Part shown: piece by piece, positions 1 to 8,956 of the stretch
How the letters are laid out: the number at the start of each line of letters is the position of its first letter
Numbering within the stretch: the first letter of the stretch is position 1
DNA from: Shewanella oneidensis MR-1
GTDB taxonomy: Bacteria > Pseudomonadota > Gammaproteobacteria > Enterobacterales > Shewanellaceae
Length of the DNA: 64,000 nucleotides
Direction: 5' to 3'
NCBI RefSeq assembly: GCF_000146165.2
Contig: NC_004347.2
Location: 3,524,508 to 3,588,507, forward strand
The notes under the pieces: generated by a model
What the model was told of the DNA's origin: nothing
The model's database searches: none
What the model saw: only the letters and a program-made list of their open reading frames with translations
Made by a program: the position numbers and the translations under genes

Positions 1-57
1 AGTAATTGGCTACTGCAGGGATTATCAGCTGCAAGCTCTAAATTATGATCTTCCATT
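1..57 (-). CDS. 5' end of an unidentified gene running off the left edge
   Basis: An ATG at 57 is preceded by a purine-rich AAGAGA ribosome-binding site about 5 bases upstream and opens a frame to the window edge, starting MEDHNLELAADN. Only 19 codons are visible, so no family can be assigned. It lies on the same strand as, and downstream of, the DUF523/DUF1722 gene. In other bacteria that family sits beside photolyase (phr) and MerR/LitR-type regulator genes, so one of those is a guess for what follows. The sequence alone shows only a plausible start. Confidence 0.35.
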
Positions 58-143
58 TTTGTCTCTTAACGCGTTAGTCTGAATGCCTAGCCTAGGGCGT
101 GTTGTGCTAAACCACCCCGCAAACCACTCTTATCCGCCCCCAA

Positions 144-1097
144 CTAATAGGCGTAACGTAACTTTAATTCCTCTGGATGAGGATTTAAGTACACTTGATC
201 TTCAATATAAGGTGTTGGAAATTGTCTTAAGTAGTGATTAATCAAGGTGATAGGTACCAATAGTGGCAAGAGTCCTTGACGATACTTCATAATCATCTCT
301 GACAGCTCTAGCTTTTGCTCCTTGGTTAAATGCTTTTTAAAATAGCCCTGAATATGCTGTAAGGTGCTGGTATGGTTTTTACGGGTCGCATTGATTTTTA
401 AGGCGGCCATAAAGCCGGTAAAATAGCAGTCAGCGGTCGCTTCAATATCCTCAATATTGGCCACAATGGGCCCAAGCTCGCGATACCATTTGGGACTATG
501 GGCCATTAATAAGTACTTATAACGGGAGTGAAATTTCACTAACTTATGCTTAGTTAGCCCCTCGTGACGCATCTTGTGCCAATCGTGATAGGCATAGACC
601 CTTGTAAAAAAGTTTTCCCGCAGCACCATATCGTGCAAACGCCCTTCTTCTTCAACCGGTAAATGGGGATAACGTTCCATCAATTTGCGGGCAAATACGC
701 CAATACCGGATTTAGAGCCGTTATTGGTGCCAATCTTGTACTCTGTCACACGTTCCATTCCGCAGGTTGGGGATTTAGCACACAGCAGGTACCCCCCTAA
801 AAAATCTAACTCTTCTACTTTGCGCTCACTAAAATCATTGAGTTTTTCGGTGACATCCAAGCTACCATCCCCACTCTGTACTCGAATTTGCTCACCATCG
901 CGTACTAAACGAATACTTTTACGGGGTGCACCTAGACCAATCGCCATTTCTGGACAAATAGGAACATAATCAAAAAATGATGCAATTTCTTGATTACAAT
1001 AGGAGGAATTTTTATGACCGCCATCAAAACGAACCTTTTCTCCTAAGAGGCAGGCACTAATCCCTATTTGAATACGCTGTGGATTAAACTTGTACAT
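144..1097 (-). CDS. DUF523 and DUF1722 domain protein (YbgA-related)
   Basis: A 317-residue two-domain protein. Residues about 8-160 match DUF523, with the signatures ISACLLGEKVRFDGGHK, PICPEMAIGLGAPR and LCAKSPTCGM. The several conserved cysteines suggest a metal or Fe-S site. Residues about 180-305 match DUF1722, the domain of E. coli YbgA, with HKLVKFHSRYKYLLMAHSP. The molecular function is unknown. E. coli ybgA adjoins phrB, and related genes sit in light-inducible photolyase/LitR clusters elsewhere. The ATG start has an AAGGAA site upstream. The promoter region at 1142-1168 carries two TTGTACAA palindromes. Family assignment is firm; the link to light or photorepair is inference. Confidence 0.85.
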   Translation of the reverse strand: MYKFNPQRIQIGISACLLGEKVRFDGGHKNSSYCNQEIASFFDYVPICPEMAIGLGAPRKSIRLVRDGEQIRVQSGDGSLDVTEKLNDFSERKVEELDFLGGYLLCAKSPTCGMERVTEYKIGTNNGSKSGIGVFARKLMERYPHLPVEEEGRLHDMVLRENFFTRVYAYHDWHKMRHEGLTKHKLVKFHSRYKYLLMAHSPKWYRELGPIVANIEDIEATADCYFTGFMAALKINATRKNHTSTLQHIQGYFKKHLTKEQKLELSEMIMKYRQGLLPLLVPITLINHYLRQFPTPYIEDQVYLNPHPEELKLRYAY

Positions 1098-1141
1098 AAT
1101 GAGATTCCTTGTATCACTTTAGATACTATTACGGACCATTC

Positions 1142-1168
1142 TTGTACAAGGATCAAGTTTTTGTACAA
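1142..1168 (-). promoter_or_regulatory. Paired TTGTACAA palindromes in the DUF523/DUF1722 promoter
   Basis: TTGTACAA occurs at 1142-1149 and again at 1161-1168, so the inner TGTACA boxes are 13 bases apart. From memory, the light-responsive MerR-family regulator PplR1/LitR of Pseudomonas putida recognises TGTACA boxes about 12 bases apart. The similarity is suggestive and the spacing differs by one base. The site lies 45-71 bases upstream of the start codon, suitable for transcriptional control. Confidence 0.5.
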
Positions 1169-1298
1169 ATTTCTATAAAAATGATTTCTTCCTAAAAATC
1201 CAACGAAAGTCGACTTAGTTTGGCCCTGATATTGCTTAATTTATTGGCCCGTTGGCGCGGCAAGTAAACGATAAACAAAACTCGGGAGAAATAAGGAC

Positions 1299-1808
1299 AT
1301 GACAGTAATCAATACCAATAGCTATGCGGCAATTGCACTGAGTCAGTTAAAATCAGCTCAAACCCAGCAGAATCAAGCCGTATCAAGCGGCGCCGCAAGT
1401 ACTAGCACTCAAACGACTGCTCCCCAAGATACTGTGACACTATCAAGCAACCACTCTCGCGACGCCGAAACAAGGGATACTTATAGTCAGTTAGCGCCCT
1501 GCGCCAAACAAAACTACAACACCAATGTGCAAAATATTGCCGGCGCTACAGAAACTAAAAAACCGGATAATAGATTAGAAGCAGCCATGCTAGCGATCCT
1601 CGACAAACGCACTGGTGTTGACAGGGAAAAACTTAAAGAGATAGATGAGGAGATAGCCAAAATAGCTGGCGATAACAACTTATCCGAAGAGGAAAAGGCA
1701 AAACAAATTGAATTACTGCAGGCAAAAAAAGAGAAACTGATTAGAGAAGCCTCCGAGAAAAATGAAGAGCGGCAACGCAATAACCAATCTGAAGTGTATT
1801 TTAGTTAA
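1299..1808 (+). CDS. Small protein with flagellin-like N-terminus and coiled-coil tail
   Basis: A 169-residue protein of unknown function. Its start, MTVINTNSYAAIALSQL, followed by an SQ/AQ-rich stretch and an SSG at about residue 29-31, resembles the D0 segment of flagellins (VINTNS...L..AQ....A...SSG). A Ser/Thr-rich linker follows, then the motif DTVTLSS at about 44-50. The last 75 residues are highly charged (Lys/Glu) with heptad spacing, predicted coiled coil. It is too short to be flagellin and lacks the flagellin C-terminus. A second small protein at 22900-23328 shares the TVTLS motif. The ATG follows GGGAGAAATAAGGAC. The gene is real by codon pattern and RBS; the flagellar link is inference. 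Confidence 0.7.
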   Translation: MTVINTNSYAAIALSQLKSAQTQQNQAVSSGAASTSTQTTAPQDTVTLSSNHSRDAETRDTYSQLAPCAKQNYNTNVQNIAGATETKKPDNRLEAAMLAILDKRTGVDREKLKEIDEEIAKIAGDNNLSEEEKAKQIELLQAKKEKLIREASEKNEERQRNNQSEVYFS

Positions 1809-1878
1809 CTGGCCGAGCTGAATGGCAAGCATAACTAGCCAACCTCATCGTCATGCAAAGCCATTGGCGAAAGGATTG

Positions 1879-1898
1879 TCCGCCCTATCGAAGGGCGG
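1879..1898. other. GC-rich hairpin between convergent genes
   Basis: CCGCCCT and AGGGCGG form a stem of seven pairs around a short loop, between the stop of the small protein gene and the stop of the convergent helicase gene. There is no U-run on either side, so it is not a canonical intrinsic terminator, though it could protect 3' ends. Confidence 0.4.
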
Positions 1899-1941
1899 CT
1901 CGCTATCCAAATAAAAGCTTAAACAACCCTAGTCGCCTTAA

Positions 1942-3171
1942 TTAGCGCTTTTTACCACCTAAGGCGCGTTTTTTAGCCCGTTGTTTTTGAGCGGCTTTGC
2001 TATTGCGTCTCGGCTCGGGGAGCATTTTGTTAAAATCAGGTTCAAAGCCGGGATACCATTGTTGTGGCAGACGTTTATCGAGCAGTGTCTCGACCTCTTC
2101 TAGCAGTAGCGCATCTTCTTGGCTAAAAAGCGTAATTGCCAAACCAGCGCTACCGGCCCGGCCAGTTCGACCGATACGGTGAATATAATCTTCAGCAATA
2201 AACGGCAATTCGAAATTAATCACATACTGTAGCTCGGCAATATCGAGCCCTCTGGCAGCCACATCGGTGGCAACTAAGACTTGCACAAGTCCTTGTTTAA
2301 ATTCCTGTAATACTTTTTCTCGTGCACCTTGGGATAAATCGCCGTGGAAGGACTGCGTCGCCACCCCTAGCTTATTAAGTTGGGCTGTTAACTTATCGAC
2401 CCCTTGTTTAGTGCGGCTAAATATCAACACTTGCTGCCAGTTTTTGCTGCGGACTAAATGACTGACAAATTCAGTTTTACGATCGCTATCAATGGCATAG
2501 ACCCGCTGCTCTATCTGGGCTGCGGTCGTATTAGGTTTAGCCACTTCAATCCGTTTGGGGTCACGCAGGAGATTTTTACTAAAACTAAAAATCGAATCAT
2601 CCAAGGTGGCGGAAAACAGCAGGGTTTGTCTCTGGGCTGGCACTTGTTTTAGCACGGCTTGGATTTCATCCATAAATCCCATATCAAGCATACGGTCGGC
2701 TTCATCAAATACCAGTGTGTTCAATTGGTTAAGATTAAGTGCACCTTGACGCAAATGATCAAGCAAGCGGCCAGGGGTTGCAATCAAGACATCAATCCCT
2801 GCGTTAAACACCGCTTGCTGCGCTTCAATACTGACTCCGCCATAGGCAATCCCTACACGAATATCTGTTCCTTTCGCATATTTTACAAAGCTTTGCTGAA
2901 CTTGTAGTGCCAACTCCCTCGTCGGCACTAAAACTAAGGCGCGGATTGCTTTCGCCGCGTGATCGCTTTGGTTATCAGCCATTAACAACTGCAGAATCGG
3001 TAAGGCAAAGGCTGCGGTTTTCCCCGTTCCTGTTTGAGCCCCCGCCATGACATCTTGTTTTGTTAAGATCGCGGGAATAGCCTCGACTTGAATAGGCGTT
3101 GGCTGCTGATAGCCAAGTTCAGCTAAGGTGTCCACTAATTGGGTATTTAAAGAAAGCGCGCTAAAAGACAT
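1942..3171 (-). CDS. rhlE: DEAD-box ATP-dependent RNA helicase, RhlE type
   Basis: A 409-residue cytoplasmic RNA helicase that unwinds short RNA duplexes in ribosome assembly and mRNA turnover. All family motifs are present in order: Q motif GYQQPTPIQ (about 20-28), Walker A AQTGTGKT (about 45), PTRELALQ, DEADRMLDMGF (about 156), SAT (about 187), VATDVAARGLDI and HRIGRTGRAG (about 330). The short C-terminal tail is rich in Lys and Arg (RAKKRALGGKKR), typical of RhlE-like proteins and likely to bind RNA. It is a single gene, convergent with the preceding small gene. Shewanella carries several DEAD-box paralogues, so the exact orthologue is less certain than the family. Confidence 0.9.
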   Translation of the reverse strand: MSFSALSLNTQLVDTLAELGYQQPTPIQVEAIPAILTKQDVMAGAQTGTGKTAAFALPILQLLMADNQSDHAAKAIRALVLVPTRELALQVQQSFVKYAKGTDIRVGIAYGGVSIEAQQAVFNAGIDVLIATPGRLLDHLRQGALNLNQLNTLVFDEADRMLDMGFMDEIQAVLKQVPAQRQTLLFSATLDDSIFSFSKNLLRDPKRIEVAKPNTTAAQIEQRVYAIDSDRKTEFVSHLVRSKNWQQVLIFSRTKQGVDKLTAQLNKLGVATQSFHGDLSQGAREKVLQEFKQGLVQVLVATDVAARGLDIAELQYVINFELPFIAEDYIHRIGRTGRAGSAGLAITLFSQEDALLLEEVETLLDKRLPQQWYPGFEPDFNKMLPEPRRNSKAAQKQRAKKRALGGKKR

Positions 3172-3278
3172 GAAACATCACCAAAAGCAATCATGTCGCA
3201 ATGTTAGCAGACCGGACTGACAGCGACCAGTTTACGATCGCCTCAGTCACATCATGCAGCTCAATCACGGCCTAATTA

Positions 3279-5918
3279 TTACTTAAGTTTGGTAAAAAAG
3301 GCCTCAACATCCGCCGGTAATTGTGGGCGACTAAAGAGATAACCCTGTGCTTGATCGCAAAGGTTTTGAGTTAAAAAGTCGGCTTGCTCAGCAGTTTCGA
3401 CGCCTTCAGCCACGATTTCTAACTTTAAAGCATGGCCAAGTACAATCACCGCTTTAGCAATGGCGGTATTGTTGGTATCGAAGGGAATATCGCGAACGAA
3501 GGACTGATCGATTTTAAGCTTATGAATGGGAAGCTTTTTCAAATAATTAAGTGATGAATAACCTGTACCAAAATCATCCACTGAAAGCACGATGCCCAGA
3601 TCGCCTAACAATTTTAAATCACGTATCGCAACATCTGGATTGTTCATCATCACGCTTTCAGTCACTTCAAGCTCCAGACAAGTGGCAGGTAAGCCAGTTT
3701 GCGTTAGGATACGTTTTACATCCTCTACAAAGGAGTTGCGTTGCAACTGCTGCCCTGCGACGTTAACCGCAATCCGACCAAACTGTTTACCCGCGGCCAA
3801 CCAATGCACGCCTTGCTGACAGGCGGTTTCAAGCACCCACAAACCAATATCGTAAATTAAGCCACTTTTCTCGGCGACGGGAATAAACACACTCGGCGAA
3901 ATTTGCCCTAAAATCGGATCGTTCCAACGCAATAGCGCCTCAACACCAACAGTTTTACGGGTCACTAGATCCACTTTGGGCTGATACATCAAATACAACG
4001 CATTTTGCTCAAGCGCACCATAGAGCGCACTCTGCAATTTTAAATGTTCGATTGACTCTTTGGTTAACGATTCAGTGTAAAAGGCATAGTTATTTCGCCC
4101 CTCACTCTTAGCACGATACATGGCAGCATCAGCATTGCGTAACAGCGTATCGGCGTTACTCCCATCACTTGGGTAGAGGGATACTCCCATGGTGGCGGTT
4201 AAACGCAAATGATCCCCAGTGCTTACCACAAAGGGCTGCTCAAACACTTGTCGTAATTGGTTAATTGCCGCGGTTGCATCCTCATGATATTGAATGCCCG
4301 AGATCAGCGCCACAAACTCATCGCTACCAATCCGTGACAACACGTCTTGCTCTTGCAACTGGCTACGAAGGCGCTTTGCAAGTTCCACCAGCATTTCATC
4401 GCCAATGCTATGGCCAAAACTGTCATTAATGTGTTTAAACAAATCGACATCGATAAAGACTGTCGCTAACTGTGAATTAAGCCTTTTCGCATGCATAATT
4501 TCTTGCTTAAGCTGTATCATCAACTTCATGCGATTAGGTAAGTGGGTAAGTGGATCAAAATAAGCTAAATGAGCAAGCTGCGCTTCACTCTGTTTTTGAG
4601 CGGAGATATCGGCAAATACTGCGACAAAATAGCGGATCTCCCCCACCTCATCATAAATGGCACTGATCGTGATATTTTGCGGAAAAATAGTGCCGTCTTT
4701 ACGCCGATTCCAAATTTCACCATTCCACTTACCGCCTCCGAGTAAGTTATTCCACATGGTTTCAAAAAAGGCTTTCTCGTGGCGGCCAGAATTAAATAAG
4801 CGTGGATTTTGCCCAAGTAACTCTTCCCGCGAGTACCCCGTGATCTCATAAAAGGCACCATTAACATCGGTAATATTACCGTGCCTATCTGTCACCACGA
4901 CACCTTCGAAGGAGTGTTTAAAAACATTGGTGGCGAGGGTAAGTTGTTCTTCCACTTCTTTATGTTTAGAGATATTACGGGTCATGCCTATCACCCCCGC
5001 CAATTCTCCATCGGGCGTTAAGGCGGGGAGTTTGAGGGTTTCAAGCCATAGGTGGTTGTTTTTATTTTCACCATCCAAACATTCAGCAACAATAATCGGC
5101 GCCCCAGCCTCAATGGCGAGCCTGTCACCATTGAGAAAAATATCTGCAATCGCTTTGCCAAATAAATCTTCGTCCGTCTTGCCGACAATGTCACTGCGGG
5201 GTAAATCCCAAGCTTTTTCAACACTTTGGTTGCAAATGGTATAAACACCCTCGGTATTTTTGACCCAAATATGCTCTTCAAAACTGTCGATAAAGGTTTG
5301 TAAGTCAATAATATCAATCGATTGTGCATCACCGCGTAACACGGTCATTTGTTGTCGTTGCGCTCTATGCAACTCGCTCAAATTAAGCTGCAGACTATTT
5401 ACAGTAAGGGATGCGAGTTGCAGCGCCTTATCATCTAACTGCAAAGCCGCCTTATGATATAAACAAAATACGCCAAAATGCGCGCCAGAACTCCAGATAA
5501 TGGGCAGATAAATCAAGCTTCCAAGCCCTGCATCACGCCACTGGGGCATCGCTTTTACATCTGGGATCAACGCCTGTTGATATGCAGCAGCATGGCGCAC
5601 ATCCACTGGAAGATTGACCTGGTACTGGCTAAAGGTGCTTGATTCGTTGAAAGGATTATGGGGAGCGGCGCGGGTAGATGAGGTATTAACTTTAGGCGTG
5701 GCGTTTTGGTAAAGGTTTAAATGTGCTTTATGATTAAAATGCCGTATTAGTGCTTCAATATCATCTTGTTGGCACAGTTCAGACTGGATTAACTGACGAT
5801 ATTCACCTGCTGCATTCACTTTTAAAATCACCGCATATGACTGAGTGATATCGGCAACCAACTGTAAGTCATTTGCCCAATCTGTTAACTGCTTTTGTGA
5901 AATTGCACAATCAATCAT
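3279..5918 (-). CDS. GAF/PAS sensor with GGDEF and EAL domains (cyclic-di-GMP turnover)
   Basis: An 879-residue soluble signalling protein. Residues about 1-190 look GAF-like, followed by two PAS domains (about 205-320 and 325-445), a GGDEF domain (about 450-615) and an EAL domain (about 625-870). The GGDEF signature reads GSDEF, so diguanylate cyclase activity is doubtful. The EAL domain keeps EALLRW, an NVAGQQL segment, ELEVTES, DDFGTGYSSL, KIDQSFV and EGVET, consistent with an active c-di-GMP phosphodiesterase. No membrane segment is visible, so sensing should be cytoplasmic. The gene stands alone, divergent from the Lon-like gene across 540 bases. Confidence 0.9.
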   Translation of the reverse strand: MIDCAISQKQLTDWANDLQLVADITQSYAVILKVNAAGEYRQLIQSELCQQDDIEALIRHFNHKAHLNLYQNATPKVNTSSTRAAPHNPFNESSTFSQYQVNLPVDVRHAAAYQQALIPDVKAMPQWRDAGLGSLIYLPIIWSSGAHFGVFCLYHKAALQLDDKALQLASLTVNSLQLNLSELHRAQRQQMTVLRGDAQSIDIIDLQTFIDSFEEHIWVKNTEGVYTICNQSVEKAWDLPRSDIVGKTDEDLFGKAIADIFLNGDRLAIEAGAPIIVAECLDGENKNNHLWLETLKLPALTPDGELAGVIGMTRNISKHKEVEEQLTLATNVFKHSFEGVVVTDRHGNITDVNGAFYEITGYSREELLGQNPRLFNSGRHEKAFFETMWNNLLGGGKWNGEIWNRRKDGTIFPQNITISAIYDEVGEIRYFVAVFADISAQKQSEAQLAHLAYFDPLTHLPNRMKLMIQLKQEIMHAKRLNSQLATVFIDVDLFKHINDSFGHSIGDEMLVELAKRLRSQLQEQDVLSRIGSDEFVALISGIQYHEDATAAINQLRQVFEQPFVVSTGDHLRLTATMGVSLYPSDGSNADTLLRNADAAMYRAKSEGRNNYAFYTESLTKESIEHLKLQSALYGALEQNALYLMYQPKVDLVTRKTVGVEALLRWNDPILGQISPSVFIPVAEKSGLIYDIGLWVLETACQQGVHWLAAGKQFGRIAVNVAGQQLQRNSFVEDVKRILTQTGLPATCLELEVTESVMMNNPDVAIRDLKLLGDLGIVLSVDDFGTGYSSLNYLKKLPIHKLKIDQSFVRDIPFDTNNTAIAKAVIVLGHALKLEIVAEGVETAEQADFLTQNLCDQAQGYLFSRPQLPADVEAFFTKLK

Positions 5919-6459
5919 AAGCTTACTAACTATAGCCTCTACAATCCCATGTTAACTGAGAGCTAAAAGCGCCCTCCACTAAAACACAGCACTTACAGCA
6001 ACCATTGATAACTCACCATCAGACGGTAACCAATACTAGGTTCAACAGCCAAAACGAGTAACAATCCTACATCTGGTTCGCAGATATTACCGCAGACACT
6101 CAATCATCGTCATTCACTAATACATAAATATTTGACTTATTTGCTGATTACTTTGTTCAGATAATGCGATTTAAACAGCATCGCAACAAACAGAACGCTT
6201 ACTGGTAAAGGTTAAGCTGACAGTGTTCAAAAAATGGACAAACTACGAACGATTTAGCCAACAGTCATTTGCATTCGATTACAAACTTACTTGTCTTGAT
6301 TTTGTATGCATCAATCTACCAGAACAAACAAATCCGCATTTCAAGACAGCAGTACGCTCGCGCAAGATTATTTGAACAGAAATTACCGCATTTTCATTGA
6401 CAATAACATTATCCTATTGTCTACAATGGAAATAATCAGGAAGAAAAACAAGGATCTTT
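5919..6459. other. Intergenic region between divergent sensor and Lon-like genes
   Basis: A 541-base gap with no convincing gene. Near its right end are TTGACA (6398-6403) and an inverted repeat GACAATA/TATTGTC (6399-6405 and 6415-6421), followed by TACAAT about 19 bases after the TTGACA. This may be the promoter, possibly with an operator, of the Lon-like gene. Nothing else is recognisable. Confidence 0.4.
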
Positions 6460-8880
6460 ATGCCTACCGTGCCTACAGTCGTACCCGCCATCCCATTAAC
6501 GAGTCAGCAGATTTATCGAAGGTCCGAACTTCAACAGCTTAGTGCTGAATGCCACTCTACTGCCCAGCTCACGCCACTTGATGATATTGTCGGTCAAGAA
6601 CGCGCCCAGCAGGCGGTAGAATTTGCCATGGGGATCAAAGAAAAGGGCTATAACATTTACGCTATCGGACAAAATGGTCTCGGTAAACGCACCATGATGT
6701 TGCGCTATCTCAATCGCCATGATCCGATTGAACCCGCGTTATTTGACTGGTGCTATGTGGTGAACTTTGACGATACCCGTAGCCCCAAAGTATTAAAACT
6801 CACCGCAGGTACGGGGCTAGAATTTAAGAAATCCATCGAAAAACTTATGCTCAAATTGGTGAGGGCATTACCCTTAGCCTTTGATAACGAAATGTATTAT
6901 GCAAGGGCAGAAAAACTCAAAAGCCAACTGACACAAAAACAAGAAGCCGTACTCACAGAGTTAAGTGAAGAAGCAAAACAAAAAAACATTAGTCTGAGTT
7001 TAACCATGCAGGGGGATTATCAAATGATCGCCCTCAACGGTGACGAGCCCCATGATGAAGCCACTTTCAGCGCCCTCACTGAAGCCGAGCGTAATCAATT
7101 TGAAAGTAATATCAATGGGCTAGAAGTAAAACTAAGAAGCATTATCCGCCAAAATACCGAATGGGAAGAAGAGTTTAGTGATACCCAGCAGGAACACGAT
7201 GAACAAGTTGCTAAGGATGTGTTGGTACACTTTTTTAAACCTTTGAAGGATAAATACAAACACCAACCTGATGTCAGAGCATTTTTAACCGGCATGCAGG
7301 CAGATATCCTAAGTAATTTAGATATTTTCCTTGAAGAAAGTGAAGAACAACTCGCCCTTGCCTACGCCTCACTTGAAAAGAAAATGCCCCGCCGTTATCA
7401 GGTCAATGTACTTGTGAGCCAAGGCGAGCAGAAATACCCCATCGTCGTAGAAGAAAGCCCTAGCTACCACAGCCTGTTTGGTTATGTTGAAAACGCCACC
7501 TTTAGAGGCACAGTGTTTACCGACTTCTCATTGATCCGCCCTGGTAGCTTACACAAGGCAAACGGCGGCGTACTGTTAATGGACGCCATAAAAGTGCTTG
7601 AACGCCCCTATGTTTGGGATGGTTTAAAGCGAGCATTACGCTCTCGCAAGTTGGATCTGAGTTCATTAGAGCGGGAAGTCTCACTGTCGGGCACCATTTC
7701 ATTAGCACCGGAACCGATCCCGCTGGATGTAAAAATCATCCTATTTGGTGACCATGAAACCTATCAACTATTACAGCATTATGATGCTGATTTCATTGAA
7801 CTATTTAGGGTAACTGCCGACTTTGAAGATGTCATGGACAGAAGTGACGCCTCCGAAGCCCACTACGCCCGATTTATTTCCAGTATCGTCCACGATAACA
7901 ACATGTTGCACTGCGACCGCAGCGCCATTGCACGCATCATTGAATACAGCTCACGTGAGGCGCAGGATCAACAAAAGCTCTCGCTCCACTCCGCCAATAT
8001 TGCCAACCTATTACGGGAATCAAACTTTTGCGCTAAAGCCGTATCAAGTAAGCGAATTGAAAAACAACATGTTGAACAAGCGCTAAAAAATCAACAGAAG
8101 CGCGTCTCCCGTCTACACGACAATATTATGGAAAGCTTTGTTAATGGCACGACGCTAATCAATACTCACGATAAAGTCGTTGGTCAAATCAATGCATTAT
8201 CTGTTGTTTCCACTTCAGAACATCAATTTGGTCTGCCTAATCGTATCACTGCCACGACTGCTTATGGCAAGGGGGAAGTCCTGGATATCGAACACAGGGT
8301 CAAACTTGGTGGGCGTATTCATTCTAAGGGCGTACTGATCCTCACCGCCTATTTAGCCTCGGTGTTAGGTAAAACCGCGCAAATTCCCCTCACCACTTAC
8401 CTCACCTTCGAGCAATCCTACAGCGGTGTCGATGGTGATAGTGCTTCAATGGCCGAATGCTGTGCCATTATCTCGGCCATCAGTGAGTTGCCCTTAAGAC
8501 AAGATATTGCCATTACTGGCTCAATGAATCAGTTTGGTGAGGCTCAACCTATCGGCGGCGTTAATGAGAAAATTGAAGGCTTTTTCGATGTGTGTCAAAT
8601 CAAGGGCAGAACCTCGAGTCAAGGGGTGATTATTCCCGAGTCGAATATCGCTAACTTAATGTTACGCCAAGATATTGTTGAAGCAGTTGAACGTGGTGAA
8701 TTCCATATTTGGGCGATTAACCATGTCACTCAAGCGATGACCTTGCTATTAGGTAAAACCGCAGCAACAGTACAAACCAATGAGAGTAAACACATAGATC
8801 AATATGCACCGGAGTGCATTTTTGGCATTGCCCAGCAAAAACTTAATGCCTTAAGAGCACTCAGTAAAACCAATTCATAG
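6460..8880 (+). CDS. Lon-like ATP-dependent protease (YcbZ/LonB-type, S16 family)
   Basis: An 806-residue protein of the non-classical Lon family (longer relatives of E. coli YcbZ). The N-terminal part has a nucleotide-binding loop GQNGLGKRT at about residue 67-76 and a long helical insertion. The AAA core follows, with KANGGVLLMDAI (Walker B region) near 365 and FELFRVTADFED-type sensor motifs near 450. The C-terminal S16 protease domain has the catalytic serine in DGDSASMA (about 680) and the lysine in GGVNEKIEGFF (about 722). It probably degrades damaged or regulatory cytoplasmic proteins. No N-terminal LON substrate domain is visible. The ATG at 6460 follows AAGG. Monocistronic, ending at a bidirectional terminator. 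Confidence 0.88.
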   Translation: MPTVPTVVPAIPLTSQQIYRRSELQQLSAECHSTAQLTPLDDIVGQERAQQAVEFAMGIKEKGYNIYAIGQNGLGKRTMMLRYLNRHDPIEPALFDWCYVVNFDDTRSPKVLKLTAGTGLEFKKSIEKLMLKLVRALPLAFDNEMYYARAEKLKSQLTQKQEAVLTELSEEAKQKNISLSLTMQGDYQMIALNGDEPHDEATFSALTEAERNQFESNINGLEVKLRSIIRQNTEWEEEFSDTQQEHDEQVAKDVLVHFFKPLKDKYKHQPDVRAFLTGMQADILSNLDIFLEESEEQLALAYASLEKKMPRRYQVNVLVSQGEQKYPIVVEESPSYHSLFGYVENATFRGTVFTDFSLIRPGSLHKANGGVLLMDAIKVLERPYVWDGLKRALRSRKLDLSSLEREVSLSGTISLAPEPIPLDVKIILFGDHETYQLLQHYDADFIELFRVTADFEDVMDRSDASEAHYARFISSIVHDNNMLHCDRSAIARIIEYSSREAQDQQKLSLHSANIANLLRESNFCAKAVSSKRIEKQHVEQALKNQQKRVSRLHDNIMESFVNGTTLINTHDKVVGQINALSVVSTSEHQFGLPNRITATTAYGKGEVLDIEHRVKLGGRIHSKGVLILTAYLASVLGKTAQIPLTTYLTFEQSYSGVDGDSASMAECCAIISAISELPLRQDIAITGSMNQFGEAQPIGGVNEKIEGFFDVCQIKGRTSSQGVIIPESNIANLMLRQDIVEAVERGEFHIWAINHVTQAMTLLLGKTAATVQTNESKHIDQYAPECIFGIAQQKLNALRALSKTNS

Positions 8881-8908
8881 TCTCGATTAAACAACAAATA
8901 CACAAACC

Positions 8909-8935
8909 AAAAGGGTTAGCTTAGCTAACCCTTTT
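8909..8935. terminator. Bidirectional intrinsic terminator
   Basis: A perfect 12-bp stem (AAAAGGGTTAGC/GCTAACCCTTTT) with a 3-base loop lies between convergent genes and ends in U-runs on both strands. It serves the Lon-like gene and the ene-reductase gene. Confidence 0.85.
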
Positions 8936-8956
8936 ATCAGCGTTACGATATAAGCC

